This document shows, one piece after another, positions 38,337 to 46,325 of a stretch of DNA of 64,000 bases. The notes beneath the pieces are model-generated. The model was given only the letters and a program-made list of their open reading frames with translations. It did not search any database and was not told where the DNA came from. Source of the stretch: Roseateles terrae (GTDB lineage Bacteria; Pseudomonadota; Gammaproteobacteria; Burkholderiales; Burkholderiaceae_C); contig NZ_JACHXO010000003.1 of NCBI RefSeq assembly GCF_014192155.1, forward strand, positions 310,001 to 374,000, in the 5' to 3' direction. The translations under genes were made by a program, and so were the position numbers. The stretch's first letter is position 1. Every line of letters begins with the position of its first letter.

Positions 38337-38398
38337 TCGACAGCGGCGGCCCATGCGCCGCCCCCTCGCGCGGTCCACGGTGCGGGGCCCCAAAAGCA

Positions 38399-38427
38399 AC
38401 GGCGCTCCCGAAGGAGCGCCGTTTTTT
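38399..38427. terminator. Rho-independent terminator downstream of pssA
   Basis: ACGGCGCTCC (38399-38408) pairs with GGAGCGCCGT (38413-38422) around a CGAA loop, followed by six T residues. It ends pssA transcripts. On the other strand only AAAA flanks the stem, so it may also work weakly for the convergent S41 gene. Confidence 0.9.
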
Positions 38428-38460
38428 ATGGAAGGCCCCGAAGGGCCGCCGGGCGAAGGC

Positions 38461-40047
38461 TTACTGACGTCCGCCCAGGATGCGGTTGCTGCGCGCCGCC
38501 AGACGCTGCAGGCTCAACGCGACGCTGTCCGACGACGAGCGCGCCGACAAGGTCTTGGCGCGACCCTCCATGCCGAAGGGCTTGGTGGGGCAGGTGCCGT
38601 TGCTGCGGTACTGCAGGGCCGCCGCGAGCATGCGCTCGGAGGCGTCGCCCAGCGGACGGGAGAAGTCGTCATCCATGGAGCAGCCCGGCACGCCGGTGGC
38701 GCCTGAACCGGCCGCCACAAAGCCGTCGGCATAGTCACCGAAGCCCTTGTTGTTGGTGCCGACGAACTCGATGGGGAAGTAGCTGTAGCCGCAGTTGTCC
38801 TTGCCGGTAAAGCCATAGGGCTTGCCGCAGGTCGTGCCGCCCACCAGCACCACCTGCACATCCACGCCGCGCAGGCCGTTGATGATGGCTTCGCTGGCCG
38901 AGCAGGTGCCTTCCTGCGCCAGCACGAACACCCGCTTGAGGTTCAGCGTCGGCAGCGGCACCGGGGTGCCGGAGCAGCGGTCGTTCACCAGGTTGCAGGA
39001 GGTGTCGTAGAACGGCGTCTTCGACGACTGGCTGTTGGTCTCGGCCGAGCGCAGGCTGTTGTAGCGCAGCTGCTCGAAGGTCTTGCCCGCAGTCGGGGTC
39101 GGGCCGGCAATCATGTAGGCCAGCTCGCTCGCGATGAACAGGTAGCCGCCGCCGTTGTAACGCAGGTCCAGCACCAGGTCGGAGACGCCCTGGGTCTTGA
39201 AGTTCTGCATGGCGGTGATCAGCTGGGACTCGGCGGTGGCAATGTGGTCATTAAAGACCATGTAGCCCACCTTCGTGTTGTCCGCAGCCGTGATGACCTG
39301 CGAGGTCAGCACCGGTGTCTTGGTGACGTTGGTGGCGGTGAGGGTGAGGTCCCGGCTGCCGCCGCCATTCGGCTGCAGCACCAGGCGGTGGCTGCCGGAA
39401 CGGGTGGGGTACAGCGCCTCGTTCAATGCACTCACGCCGGTGCTGGTGGGGTCGTCGGCCGAGACACCGTCCGCGGTGACCAGGGTGTCGCCACGCTGCA
39501 CGCCGGCGGCGGCAGCGGGGCTGTTCGGTTCCACGTAGGCCACGCGGATCTGGCGCGGCGGGGTGGCCTGCGCGAGATGCCATTCCACGCCGTAGCCCAG
39601 CACGACGCCAGAGCCTGACAGCGAGTTCCACTCACGGGTGGACATCACAAAACTGAACTGGTCTTTGAGCTTGCCGCTGGCCGTGACCTTGGGGGTCAAC
39701 AGGTCGGTGAAATAGGCGTCCAGCGCCGCACCGACGTCACTGCCGCTGTACTTGGCACTCGAGGGATCCACGCCGGGCACTTCGTCGCGCCAGAGGTAAG
39801 CCTCGTCCATGTAGGCGCGAACCCAGTTTTTCTCGGTCGAGAGGCTGGCGGTACGCAGGTTGGCGGGCGCTTCCAGGTTGTTCGGGGCGCATTGCTGGGC
39901 GTAGGTCGCGCTGTTCACCGGGGGCGGAGGCGCCGAACCACCGCCACTGTCCGATCCGCCGCCGCCGCCACAGGCTTGCAAAACCAGGATCGTCGCCGCG
40001 CCGGCCAATGCCAGGCGGGTACGCCGCAAAGTTGCGGGCAAAGTCAT
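38461..40047 (-). CDS. S41 family peptidase lipoprotein (paralogue 2)
   Basis: A 528-residue protein with lipoprotein signal LAGAATILVLQACGGGGG and a Gly/Pro linker. It has the same order as its neighbour paralogue: a helical region (KNWVRAYMDEAYLWRDEVPG), a PDZ domain (VEPNSPAAAAGVQRGDTLVT) and the S41 core (LVLDLRYNGGGYLFIASELA). The nucleophile segment is EGTCSASEAIINGLRG, Ser385. The tail ends with several Ser/Arg residues. GGAGG lies eight bases before the ATG at 40047. The upstream region (40048-40163) is AT-richer than its surroundings and probably holds the promoter. The substrate is unknown. Confidence 0.9.
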   Translation of the reverse strand: MTLPATLRRTRLALAGAATILVLQACGGGGGSDSGGGSAPPPPVNSATYAQQCAPNNLEAPANLRTASLSTEKNWVRAYMDEAYLWRDEVPGVDPSSAKYSGSDVGAALDAYFTDLLTPKVTASGKLKDQFSFVMSTREWNSLSGSGVVLGYGVEWHLAQATPPRQIRVAYVEPNSPAAAAGVQRGDTLVTADGVSADDPTSTGVSALNEALYPTRSGSHRLVLQPNGGGSRDLTLTATNVTKTPVLTSQVITAADNTKVGYMVFNDHIATAESQLITAMQNFKTQGVSDLVLDLRYNGGGYLFIASELAYMIAGPTPTAGKTFEQLRYNSLRSAETNSQSSKTPFYDTSCNLVNDRCSGTPVPLPTLNLKRVFVLAQEGTCSASEAIINGLRGVDVQVVLVGGTTCGKPYGFTGKDNCGYSYFPIEFVGTNNKGFGDYADGFVAAGSGATGVPGCSMDDDFSRPLGDASERMLAAALQYRSNGTCPTKPFGMEGRAKTLSARSSSDSVALSLQRLAARSNRILGGRQ

Positions 40048-40163
40048 CGAGCTGTCCTCCCAAGGGATATGGAACCCGTGTTTTGCGGTTTGCCCACATC
40101 CGTTAACTAACTTGAAATGATGCGAGCGCGAGTTATAGCCCCAAATCCTGATCAGCCAACAAC

Positions 40164-40613
40164 TTAAACAATTGGTTCCAACTTTAGGGTGATATGAGGT
40201 TCGCCCACGACACCCAGGGTGCCGATCCAAAGCGCCAGGCCTTGCCGGCCAGGGTCGGGGAGGAGGGTCAGGCGCTCGCCGGGGGCGAGCCAGTGGTCCT
40301 GCGGCCAGCCCTCCCGGGTGATCCACACCGGTCCGGTGACGGCGGTCAGTTGCAGCGGACCTCGCCAGCGCAGACGCCGGCTGGCGCCGTCGGCGGGAAG
40401 GAGGACCATCCGCGGCGAGGGGCGCGTCTGCCAGCGGAGCGGCGCCCAGGCGCGGAAGCGCGCCGCCGGCGCCTGTCCAGATCCCGGTCCAGGTCCAGGT
40501 CCAGGGGGCGCAGCATGGCGGGCAGCAGCGAGCGTCGCACGCAGTCCGCTCAGCAGATGGCGGGGCCTGGCAGGAGCCAGGAGCGGCGGGTGGGGGCTGG
40601 GTTTGAGCTGCAT
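40164..40613 (-). CDS. DUF2917 domain protein
   Basis: A 149-residue protein. The DUF2917 region (about 78-145) shows LRWRGPLQLTAVTGPVWITR, EGWPQDHWLAPGERLTLLP and a closing strand. This is a small beta-rich, cupin-like fold of unknown function, common in Burkholderiales. The N-terminal 75 residues are Pro/Ala/Arg-rich and include the repeat GPGPGPGSG, encoded by short tandem repeats. The family often lies beside a transcription regulator gene; here it is divergent from a MocR-type gene, with the start codons 153 bp apart. The ATG at 40613 is chosen; one more in-frame start exists upstream at 40649. Confidence 0.75.
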   Translation of the reverse strand: MQLKPSPHPPLLAPARPRHLLSGLRATLAAARHAAPPGPGPGPGSGQAPAARFRAWAPLRWQTRPSPRMVLLPADGASRRLRWRGPLQLTAVTGPVWITREGWPQDHWLAPGERLTLLPDPGRQGLALWIGTLGVVGEPHITLKLEPIV

Positions 40614-40698
40614 GGGGCCACGATAAGCAGCCGCTGTGGCGCCCACCATCCACAGCGCAGGGCCAGTTCAGCGCACACAGCCACAGGTCCGGCAGGCT

Positions 40699-40734
40699 CT
40701 GTGCTGGCCGGCTTGGCCGCCATCTGTACTGGTC
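40699..40734. promoter_or_regulatory. Direct repeats in the DUF2917-MocR divergent promoter region
   Basis: CTGTGCTGGCC (40699-40709) and CTGTACTGGTC (40724-40734) match at 9 of 11 positions and start 25 bp apart, between the divergent genes. MocR/PdxR-type regulators usually bind pairs of direct repeats next to their own gene, so this is a plausible operator; no experimental support is implied. Confidence 0.35.
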
Positions 40735-40766
40735 CGCTCACCAGCAAACCACACAGAATGGGTGGC

Positions 40767-42404
40767 ATGGATGCCGCTGCCCTGCCCCTTTATCTGCAAC
40801 TGGCCGATCGACTGGCCCGCTCGGTGCGCGCCGGCACCCTCAAACGCGGTGAACGGCTGCCCTCGGTCCGTACGCTGGCGAGTCAGCATGGGGTATCGCT
40901 GTCGACCGCGGTGCAGGCGTTTCGGTGGCTGGAGGATGCGCGGCTGATCGAGGCCCGTCCGCGCTCCGGCTACTTCGTCGCCGCGCGGCCGCCCCGGCTG
41001 CCCGAACCGCAGGCCTCGGTGCCGGACTCCGCCTCCCGCATGGTGCAGCTGGACCACCTGGGCTCGCAGGTCATGGCGCTGTCGCAGGATCCCGACTTCC
41101 TCTCCTTCGGCGCGGCCTGCCCGGGTGCCGAGCTGTTCGATCAGGAGCGGGTGCGGCGGGCGCTGACCCGCGCCGTCACCCGGCACCGCGACCTGCTGTG
41201 CCATTACCCGCTGGGCACCGGTATGGAAGAGACCCGCCGTGCCGTGGCCCGCCATGCGTTGGGGCTGGGTTGCGTGCTGCGCCCGGAAGCGGTGGTGATG
41301 ACCAACAGCTGCATGGAAGCGATCAGCCTGGCGCTGCGCAGCGTCTGCAAGCCCGGTGATGTCGTGGCGCTCGAATCGCCCACCTACTACGGCTTTCTGG
41401 AAATCCTGCAGACCCTGCATCTGCGCGCACTGGAAATTCCGACCCATCCGCGCCATGGGCTGTCGATCGAAGCGCTGCAGCTGGCGCTGGAGACGCAGCC
41501 GGTGAAGGCGGTGCTGTCGGTGCCGACGCTGTCCAATCCGCTCGGCGCCAGCATGCCGGTGGCGGAGCGGCGCCGGCTGGCCGCGCTGGTGGCCCGGCAC
41601 GACATCGCGCTGATCGAGGACGTGCTCTACAACGACCTGTGTGAGCAGGAAGACAAGCGCCGTGCAGTCAAATCCTTCGACAGCACCGGCCACGTGATCA
41701 TCTGCGGCTCGTTTTCAAAGACGCTGGCACCGGGCCTTCGGCTGGGCTGGGTGGAGGCGGGGCGCTGGGGCGACGCGCTGCGGCGGACCAAGGCCGTGCA
41801 ATCCGGCGCCCAGACGCCCGTGCTGGAGCTGGCACTGGCGGATCTGCTGACGCAGGCCGGCAGCGGTGCAGCGCTGCGCGCCCTGCGGGCCACGGTCGCC
41901 AGCCGGGTGGACCAGGCCAGGACCCTGATTGCGGAAAGCTTCCCGCGGGGCACCCGGGTGTCGGCGCCTGCCGGGGGGTTCACCTTGTGGGTGGAGTTGC
42001 CCGAAGGCTTTGATTCGGTGGCGCTGTATGAGCGTTGCCTGGAGGAGCGCATCGTGATTGCGCCGGGCTCGATGTTCTCCGCCAGCACTCGCTTTCGTCA
42101 TTGCATCCGGCTGGGTGTGGGCGGGCATTGGCGGGCGGAGCACCCGCAGGCGCTGCGACGCATCGGCGCGTTGGCGCAGGCGCAGGTAGATGCGCGAGTG
42201 GATGCCCGAATGGACGTGAAGGCCGATGCGCTGCGGCAGGTGGCCAGCGAGCGCGCCGATGCCAGCGCCGCCCCTGGCAGTGCGACCACAAGTCTCAGTA
42301 CTCGCGCACGGGACGCCGTTGACCCTGACGCTGGCGTTCGCGCGGGCGACGCCCTCAGCCCTGCGCCCAGGCGTCGCCGCTCGCCAGACCTTGCGGCGAC
42401 TTGA
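40767..42404 (+). CDS. MocR/PdxR-type regulator (GntR domain fused to an aminotransferase fold)
   Basis: A 545-residue protein. The N-terminal GntR winged helix (about 1-75; GERLPSVRTLASQHGVSLST and LIEARPRSGYFV) is joined to a class I aminotransferase domain (about 90-460). The latter has MTNSCMEAISLAL, VPTLSNPLGASM and the PLP lysine in GSFSKTLAPGLRLGW. Such proteins usually act as PLP-responsive transcription factors, not enzymes. The C-terminal 75 residues are an extra Ala/Arg/Asp-rich tail not expected for the family; its last 50 bases overlap the convergent hydrolase gene. Start at 40767; an in-frame ATG nine bases upstream is equally possible. Confidence 0.87.
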   Translation: MDAAALPLYLQLADRLARSVRAGTLKRGERLPSVRTLASQHGVSLSTAVQAFRWLEDARLIEARPRSGYFVAARPPRLPEPQASVPDSASRMVQLDHLGSQVMALSQDPDFLSFGAACPGAELFDQERVRRALTRAVTRHRDLLCHYPLGTGMEETRRAVARHALGLGCVLRPEAVVMTNSCMEAISLALRSVCKPGDVVALESPTYYGFLEILQTLHLRALEIPTHPRHGLSIEALQLALETQPVKAVLSVPTLSNPLGASMPVAERRRLAALVARHDIALIEDVLYNDLCEQEDKRRAVKSFDSTGHVIICGSFSKTLAPGLRLGWVEAGRWGDALRRTKAVQSGAQTPVLELALADLLTQAGSGAALRALRATVASRVDQARTLIAESFPRGTRVSAPAGGFTLWVELPEGFDSVALYERCLEERIVIAPGSMFSASTRFRHCIRLGVGGHWRAEHPQALRRIGALAQAQVDARVDARMDVKADALRQVASERADASAAPGSATTSLSTRARDAVDPDAGVRAGDALSPAPRRRRSPDLAAT

Positions 42405-43377
42405 GGCGCTGCACCGCCGCCGCATCCCCTTGCAACCAGGCCCGCCACCAGTCCGTGGTGACGGTGCGGATCACCGCCGCATGGTGGTCCGCCAGTGCCA
42501 CGGGTGCCTCCGGCCGGCCGCGACCGGCCAGGCGGGCGGCGCGCCCGGCACCGACTTCTCCGCTGCCGCCGAAGGTCTGATGGTCCGCGCCTTCCAGCCA
42601 GAGCTGCGCCTTGGCGCCGGGCGGCAGATGCGCATACACCTCGCGGCGATAGTCGCCGGAACGCTCGCTGCCCAGAGGATCTCCATCCAGGCTGCCGGTC
42701 ATGCACAGCATCGGCCGGGTGATGGTGCGCAGGCCGTCCGGGTTGGAGCCGGCCGCGGGACTGAAGGCGGCAAAAGCTTTGAATCGGGGTTCGGCGAGGT
42801 CCGATCCCAGGCGCGCCGGGAAGGCGCGACCGGCCACCGCCAGCGTCGTATGCGCGCCGAAGGAGTGGCCGGACATGCCCAGCGCATCCGGCTGGATGCG
42901 CACCCAGCCGGCTTCACCCGACTGCTGCAGCTGAAGCAGCCGCGCCACCGCAAAACGCACGTCGCGGCAGCGGGCCACCAGTTGCTCCACGCTGGCCGCG
43001 GCCTTGACCGCACGCAGACCGCCGGCCCAGATGGCGCGGTCGCTGCCCGCATGCTGCAAGTGCAGCGTGGCAAAGCCGGCCTCGGCCCAGGCGCGGGACC
43101 ATTCGGCGCCACCGTCCAGGCTGCCGCCCAGGCCGTGGGAGAAGATGATGAGCGGCACGGAGCCTGCGCCGCCCCGGGTCTCGGGCAGGCGCAGTCGCCA
43201 GGGGATGTCGCGCTGGCGCTCATCGTCCCGCCAGACGTTCTGCAGCACGGTGCCGGGGCCAGGGTCGGCCGCTCGGCCCGAGGCGCCACCGGTCTGCGCC
43301 CAGGACGCTGCGGTCCAGCTGGAGGCCAGCAGCGGCAAGGCTGCGGTACGGAGGAAAAGTCGGCGGATCATCGGCAT
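42355..43377 (-). CDS. Secreted alpha/beta hydrolase (PAF-acetylhydrolase/dienelactone hydrolase-like)
   Basis: A 340-residue protein with a signal peptide (IRRLFLRTAALPLLASSWTA, cleavage near SWA). It has the alpha/beta hydrolase landmarks VPLIIFSHGLGGSLDGG (oxyanion loop), LGMSGHSFGAHTTLAVAG (nucleophile Ser in GHSFG), MTGSLDGDPLG (acid) and WLEGADHQTFGG (His). It resembles predicted dienelactone hydrolases and platelet-activating-factor acetylhydrolase-like esterases; the substrate is unknown. The start at 43377 is chosen at the head of the signal peptide. The 3' end overlaps the MocR gene tail on the other strand by 50 bases. Confidence 0.87.
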   Translation of the reverse strand: MPMIRRLFLRTAALPLLASSWTAASWAQTGGASGRAADPGPGTVLQNVWRDDERQRDIPWRLRLPETRGGAGSVPLIIFSHGLGGSLDGGAEWSRAWAEAGFATLHLQHAGSDRAIWAGGLRAVKAAASVEQLVARCRDVRFAVARLLQLQQSGEAGWVRIQPDALGMSGHSFGAHTTLAVAGRAFPARLGSDLAEPRFKAFAAFSPAAGSNPDGLRTITRPMLCMTGSLDGDPLGSERSGDYRREVYAHLPPGAKAQLWLEGADHQTFGGSGEVGAGRAARLAGRGRPEAPVALADHHAAVIRTVTTDWWRAWLQGDAAAVQRLKSPQGLASGDAWAQG

Positions 43378-43450
43378 GACCCATTGTGCAGAGCCTGCCC
43401 GGCGCTTCACATCCCCTCGGGCCCGGATTTACACCCGCGCCACATCGCCG

Positions 43451-44425
43451 TTACCCGGCGTTGACAGGGCACGCCACCGGCTTCACCGTCTTCAACCGCA
43501 AGGCCCAGCACACCCCGGCCACCAGCAGCACCACCCCCGCCACCGAGACCGGTCGCGGCCACTCCCCACGCAGGCATTGCGCATAGGCCAATGCCGACAG
43601 CGTCTCGAACACGATCAGCTGTCCCACCAGCGCGGTCGGCAGCCGTTGGCTGGCCTCGTTCCAGCACAAGGTGCCCAGCCACGACGCCAGAAGCCCCACG
43701 GCGAGCATCAGCCCGACGTAAGCCCAGGGCCGCGGCCCCGCCGGCAGCGCAAAATCGGCGGGGAACAGCGCCACGCCGGCCGCCTGCAGCAGCCCGATGC
43801 CCAGGAAGGCCAGCAGCGCCATCGGCAAGGTGACCAAACCCTGCGCGGTGGCCCAGGCGCGGGGGCTGCGGTCACTGTGGGCACGCAGCCAGTCGGCATT
43901 GCGGATGGGATACCAGGTCCAGCAGGCCACTGCGATGCAGGCCAGCAGCGCGCCTTGCAGATAACGCGCCCGATCCGCCTGCGCCACCGCCGCCTGCTCC
44001 ACCTGGTTCACACAGGCAATGCCCGCGGCCATCAGCAGCAGCGCGGGGGCCAGCTGCGCCCAGCGGTAATGCCCGTCGCGTGCGGCATTGCGGTGGTTGG
44101 AGCACAGCGCGATCACCACCGGCAAGGTGCCGATCAGCATGGTGGGCAGCGGCCCGCCGGCCCGCTGAATGGCGGCCGAGAGCGTCAGGTAGTAGAGGAA
44201 GTTGCCGATGGCACTGAGCCGGCAGGCGGCCCACCAGTCGGCACGGCTCAGGCGCGACAGCTCGCGTCGGTCCAGCAGGGCCAGCGGCACCGCAATCAGT
44301 CCGAAAGCCAGATACCGGCCTGCGGTCAGCCAGACCGCCGGATAGTCGGGCAGCAGCAGGGGCGCCACGAACACCAGCCCCCACATCAGGCCGGCCGTGA
44401 GCGCAAAAAGAAGTCCGATTCCCAT
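43451..44425 (-). CDS. DMT-superfamily (EamA) transporter
   Basis: A 324-residue membrane protein with about ten hydrophobic helices in two EamA repeats, starting GLLFALTAGLMWGLVFVAPLL. The second half contains CWTWYPIRNADWL and AYVGLMLAVGLLASWLGTLCW. EamA proteins export amino acids, metabolites or drugs; specificity cannot be read. The gene starts 21 bases after the stop of the AraC regulator gene on the same strand, a common regulator-exporter pairing, so it is probably controlled by that regulator. Confidence 0.88.
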   Translation of the reverse strand: MGIGLLFALTAGLMWGLVFVAPLLLPDYPAVWLTAGRYLAFGLIAVPLALLDRRELSRLSRADWWAACRLSAIGNFLYYLTLSAAIQRAGGPLPTMLIGTLPVVIALCSNHRNAARDGHYRWAQLAPALLLMAAGIACVNQVEQAAVAQADRARYLQGALLACIAVACWTWYPIRNADWLRAHSDRSPRAWATAQGLVTLPMALLAFLGIGLLQAAGVALFPADFALPAGPRPWAYVGLMLAVGLLASWLGTLCWNEASQRLPTALVGQLIVFETLSALAYAQCLRGEWPRPVSVAGVVLLVAGVCWALRLKTVKPVACPVNAG

Positions 44426-44446
44426 GCCCGGCAGTGTGCGCGGGCC

Positions 44447-45274
44447 TCAGCGGCGCGGTCTTGTACCCAATTGCTGTTGATAACGCGCCGGCGTGACGCC
44501 GTAGCGCCCGGCGAAGCTGCGGGTGAGGTGCGCCTGATCGGTCAGCCCCACGGCGGCGGCCACATCGGCGGGGGCGTCTCCAGCGGCCAGGCGGCGTTTG
44601 GCATCGTGCAGGCGCAGGGCCATCAGCGCCTGCTGCGGCGTGGCGTGGTGGCAGGCCTTGAAACTGCGCAGGAAGTGGAAGGGGCTGAGGCCCGCGACGG
44701 CGGCGAGGGTGGCGGTGTCCAGCGTCTGGTCCAGATGGGCGCGCATGTAGTCGATCACCGGCTGGAAGCGCGGCGCGGCCCCGTCGCGCTGCTGGGGTGC
44801 GCGGCGGGCATGGCGGCTGACTTCCTGCACCAGGTCGAGCAGCGCGCTGTCGAAAGCGAGCGGCTCACGGGCCTGCCAGAGAGTGGCAATCAGACCGGCG
44901 GCGCGGGTGGCCGAGGCCGCATCCAGCGCCACGGCAGCATCAAAACGCCAGGACGGCCCGCCCCAGAGCCGGTTCAGCATCGACTCCTGCAGGTAGACCA
45001 TCCGGTAACCCCAGGCCTGCGGCGTCGCGGCCTGACCGGTGTGGATGTCCTCCGGATTCATCAGCATCAGCGAGGCGCTGGGGGCCAGATGTTCGCCGCC
45101 CCGCCAGCGGAAGCGGCCGACGCCTTCGGTGATGGCGCCCAGACCGTAGGCCTCATGGGTGTGGGGCTCGAAGCTGTGCCGAAGGATGTGGGCATGGTAG
45201 AGCTCCACCCCGTCCCGATGTGCGGGGCGTCGGTAGTGGGCCTGGTCGTCAGCATGCTCGAAAACGGGCGGCAT
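44447..45274 (-). CDS. AraC-family regulator with cupin sensor domain
   Basis: A 275-residue regulator. The N-terminal cupin-like AraC_binding domain (about 20-160) has HTHEAYGLGAITEGVGRFRW and LMLMNPEDIHTGQ. The C-terminal double helix-turn-helix (about 175-272) has LAAVAGLSPFHFLRSFKAC, then VAAAVGLTDQAHLTRSFAGR and YGVTPARYQQQ. The first domain likely binds an amino acid or other small ligand. It lies directly upstream of the DMT exporter gene (21 bases), suggesting that it switches on export of its own ligand. Confidence 0.9.
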   Translation of the reverse strand: MPPVFEHADDQAHYRRPAHRDGVELYHAHILRHSFEPHTHEAYGLGAITEGVGRFRWRGGEHLAPSASLMLMNPEDIHTGQAATPQAWGYRMVYLQESMLNRLWGGPSWRFDAAVALDAASATRAAGLIATLWQAREPLAFDSALLDLVQEVSRHARRAPQQRDGAAPRFQPVIDYMRAHLDQTLDTATLAAVAGLSPFHFLRSFKACHHATPQQALMALRLHDAKRRLAAGDAPADVAAAVGLTDQAHLTRSFAGRYGVTPARYQQQLGTRPRR

Positions 45275-45296
45275 GCTGCGAAGTGTAGGACGACCC

Positions 45297-46325
45297 TCAC
45301 ACCATGCCGGGTGTCATCCCGGTCCAGCGCCGGAACGAGCGGCGGAAATTGCTCTTGTCGTGAAATCCCAGCGTCCGGGCGACGCTCTCGACCCGCTGAC
45401 CGTGCAGCGTCATCAGGTAGAGCGCCGCCTGCGCCCGCACCTGGTCGAGTTGCGCCTGATAGTGGGTGCCCAGCTGGGCCAGTTGCCGTTTCAAGGTGGC
45501 CGGGCTGATGCCGAATCGGCGCGCACAGGCATCGAGCGTCGGCGGGTTCTCAATGGCGCTGAGCAGACCATCGTCCAGCGCGGCCAGCTGTCCCCGCCAC
45601 AGCGCTTGCGGGTCGGCCCCCTGCGTCAACGCGTTCACCGCCACCGTCGACGGCCGAGCCGCCGACGACCACGGCACGGTCGCCTCCACCATCGGCAGCC
45701 GCATCGCATCCACCTGGCAGCCGAACTGCAGGTCGGTGCCCAGATGCGCCGCATGCTGTGACAGCTCCGCCGGGCGGGTGCGGTTGAAGCTGAAGCGCCA
45801 CGGCAGCGGTCGGCCGCCGAGCCACTGCGCCATCGCGGTGACGGCCGTCATCTGCATGTCCACCAGCAAGGGCTGCATGGGCGCTGGCGCCCCGCAGGCT
45901 GGCGTCCAGACCAGTAGCAGCTCATCCCGGCTGTGCAGCAGGCGCGGCGTCAGCAGCGGGGAGAGTCGGGCCGCATAGGTGCACAGCAGATGCAAGGCCT
46001 GGCGCAGGTCGGCGGCCTGCTGCAAGGCCTGGCTCGCCAGACCATAGTGCCCGGGCAGGCTCAGCTGACCCAGCACGAAGCCCACATCGCGCGCTTCACG
46101 GTGCAGGGTCGCCAGCATCCCCAGGAGCTGGCGCGGCGACAGCAGCTGCCCCGCCGTCAGACCGAGCGGCGTGAGCCAGTCCTGCGCGCCCAGGCCCCGG
46201 CTGTGCGCGAACTCTGCCAGCAGGGCGCCCTGATAGGCCCAGGGAATGAAAGCCGTGTCAGCGCCGTAATGCAGGGGCTGCCCGGCGGGCAGGCTGCTGC
46301 GCAGCAGCGCAAGCGCTTCACTCAT
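45297..46325 (-). CDS. AraC-family regulator with Arabinose_bd-type N-terminal domain (OruR/ArgR-like)
   Basis: A 342-residue regulator. The N-terminal domain of about 210 residues fits the Arabinose_bd/OruR-type sensor (LLGMLATLHREARDVGFVLG, HYGLASQALQQAADLRQAL). The AraC helix-turn-helix pair follows: CARRFGISPATLKRQLAQLG, then VARTLGFHDKSNFRRSFRRW and TGMTPG. The ATG at 46325 overlaps the TGA of the membrane GGDEF-like gene by four bases (ATGA), so the two are translationally coupled. That pairing suggests that the membrane protein affects the regulator. It ends 22 bases before the next AraC gene, so all may be read together. Confidence 0.88.
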   Translation of the reverse strand: MSEALALLRSSLPAGQPLHYGADTAFIPWAYQGALLAEFAHSRGLGAQDWLTPLGLTAGQLLSPRQLLGMLATLHREARDVGFVLGQLSLPGHYGLASQALQQAADLRQALHLLCTYAARLSPLLTPRLLHSRDELLLVWTPACGAPAPMQPLLVDMQMTAVTAMAQWLGGRPLPWRFSFNRTRPAELSQHAAHLGTDLQFGCQVDAMRLPMVEATVPWSSAARPSTVAVNALTQGADPQALWRGQLAALDDGLLSAIENPPTLDACARRFGISPATLKRQLAQLGTHYQAQLDQVRAQAALYLMTLHGQRVESVARTLGFHDKSNFRRSFRRWTGMTPGMV

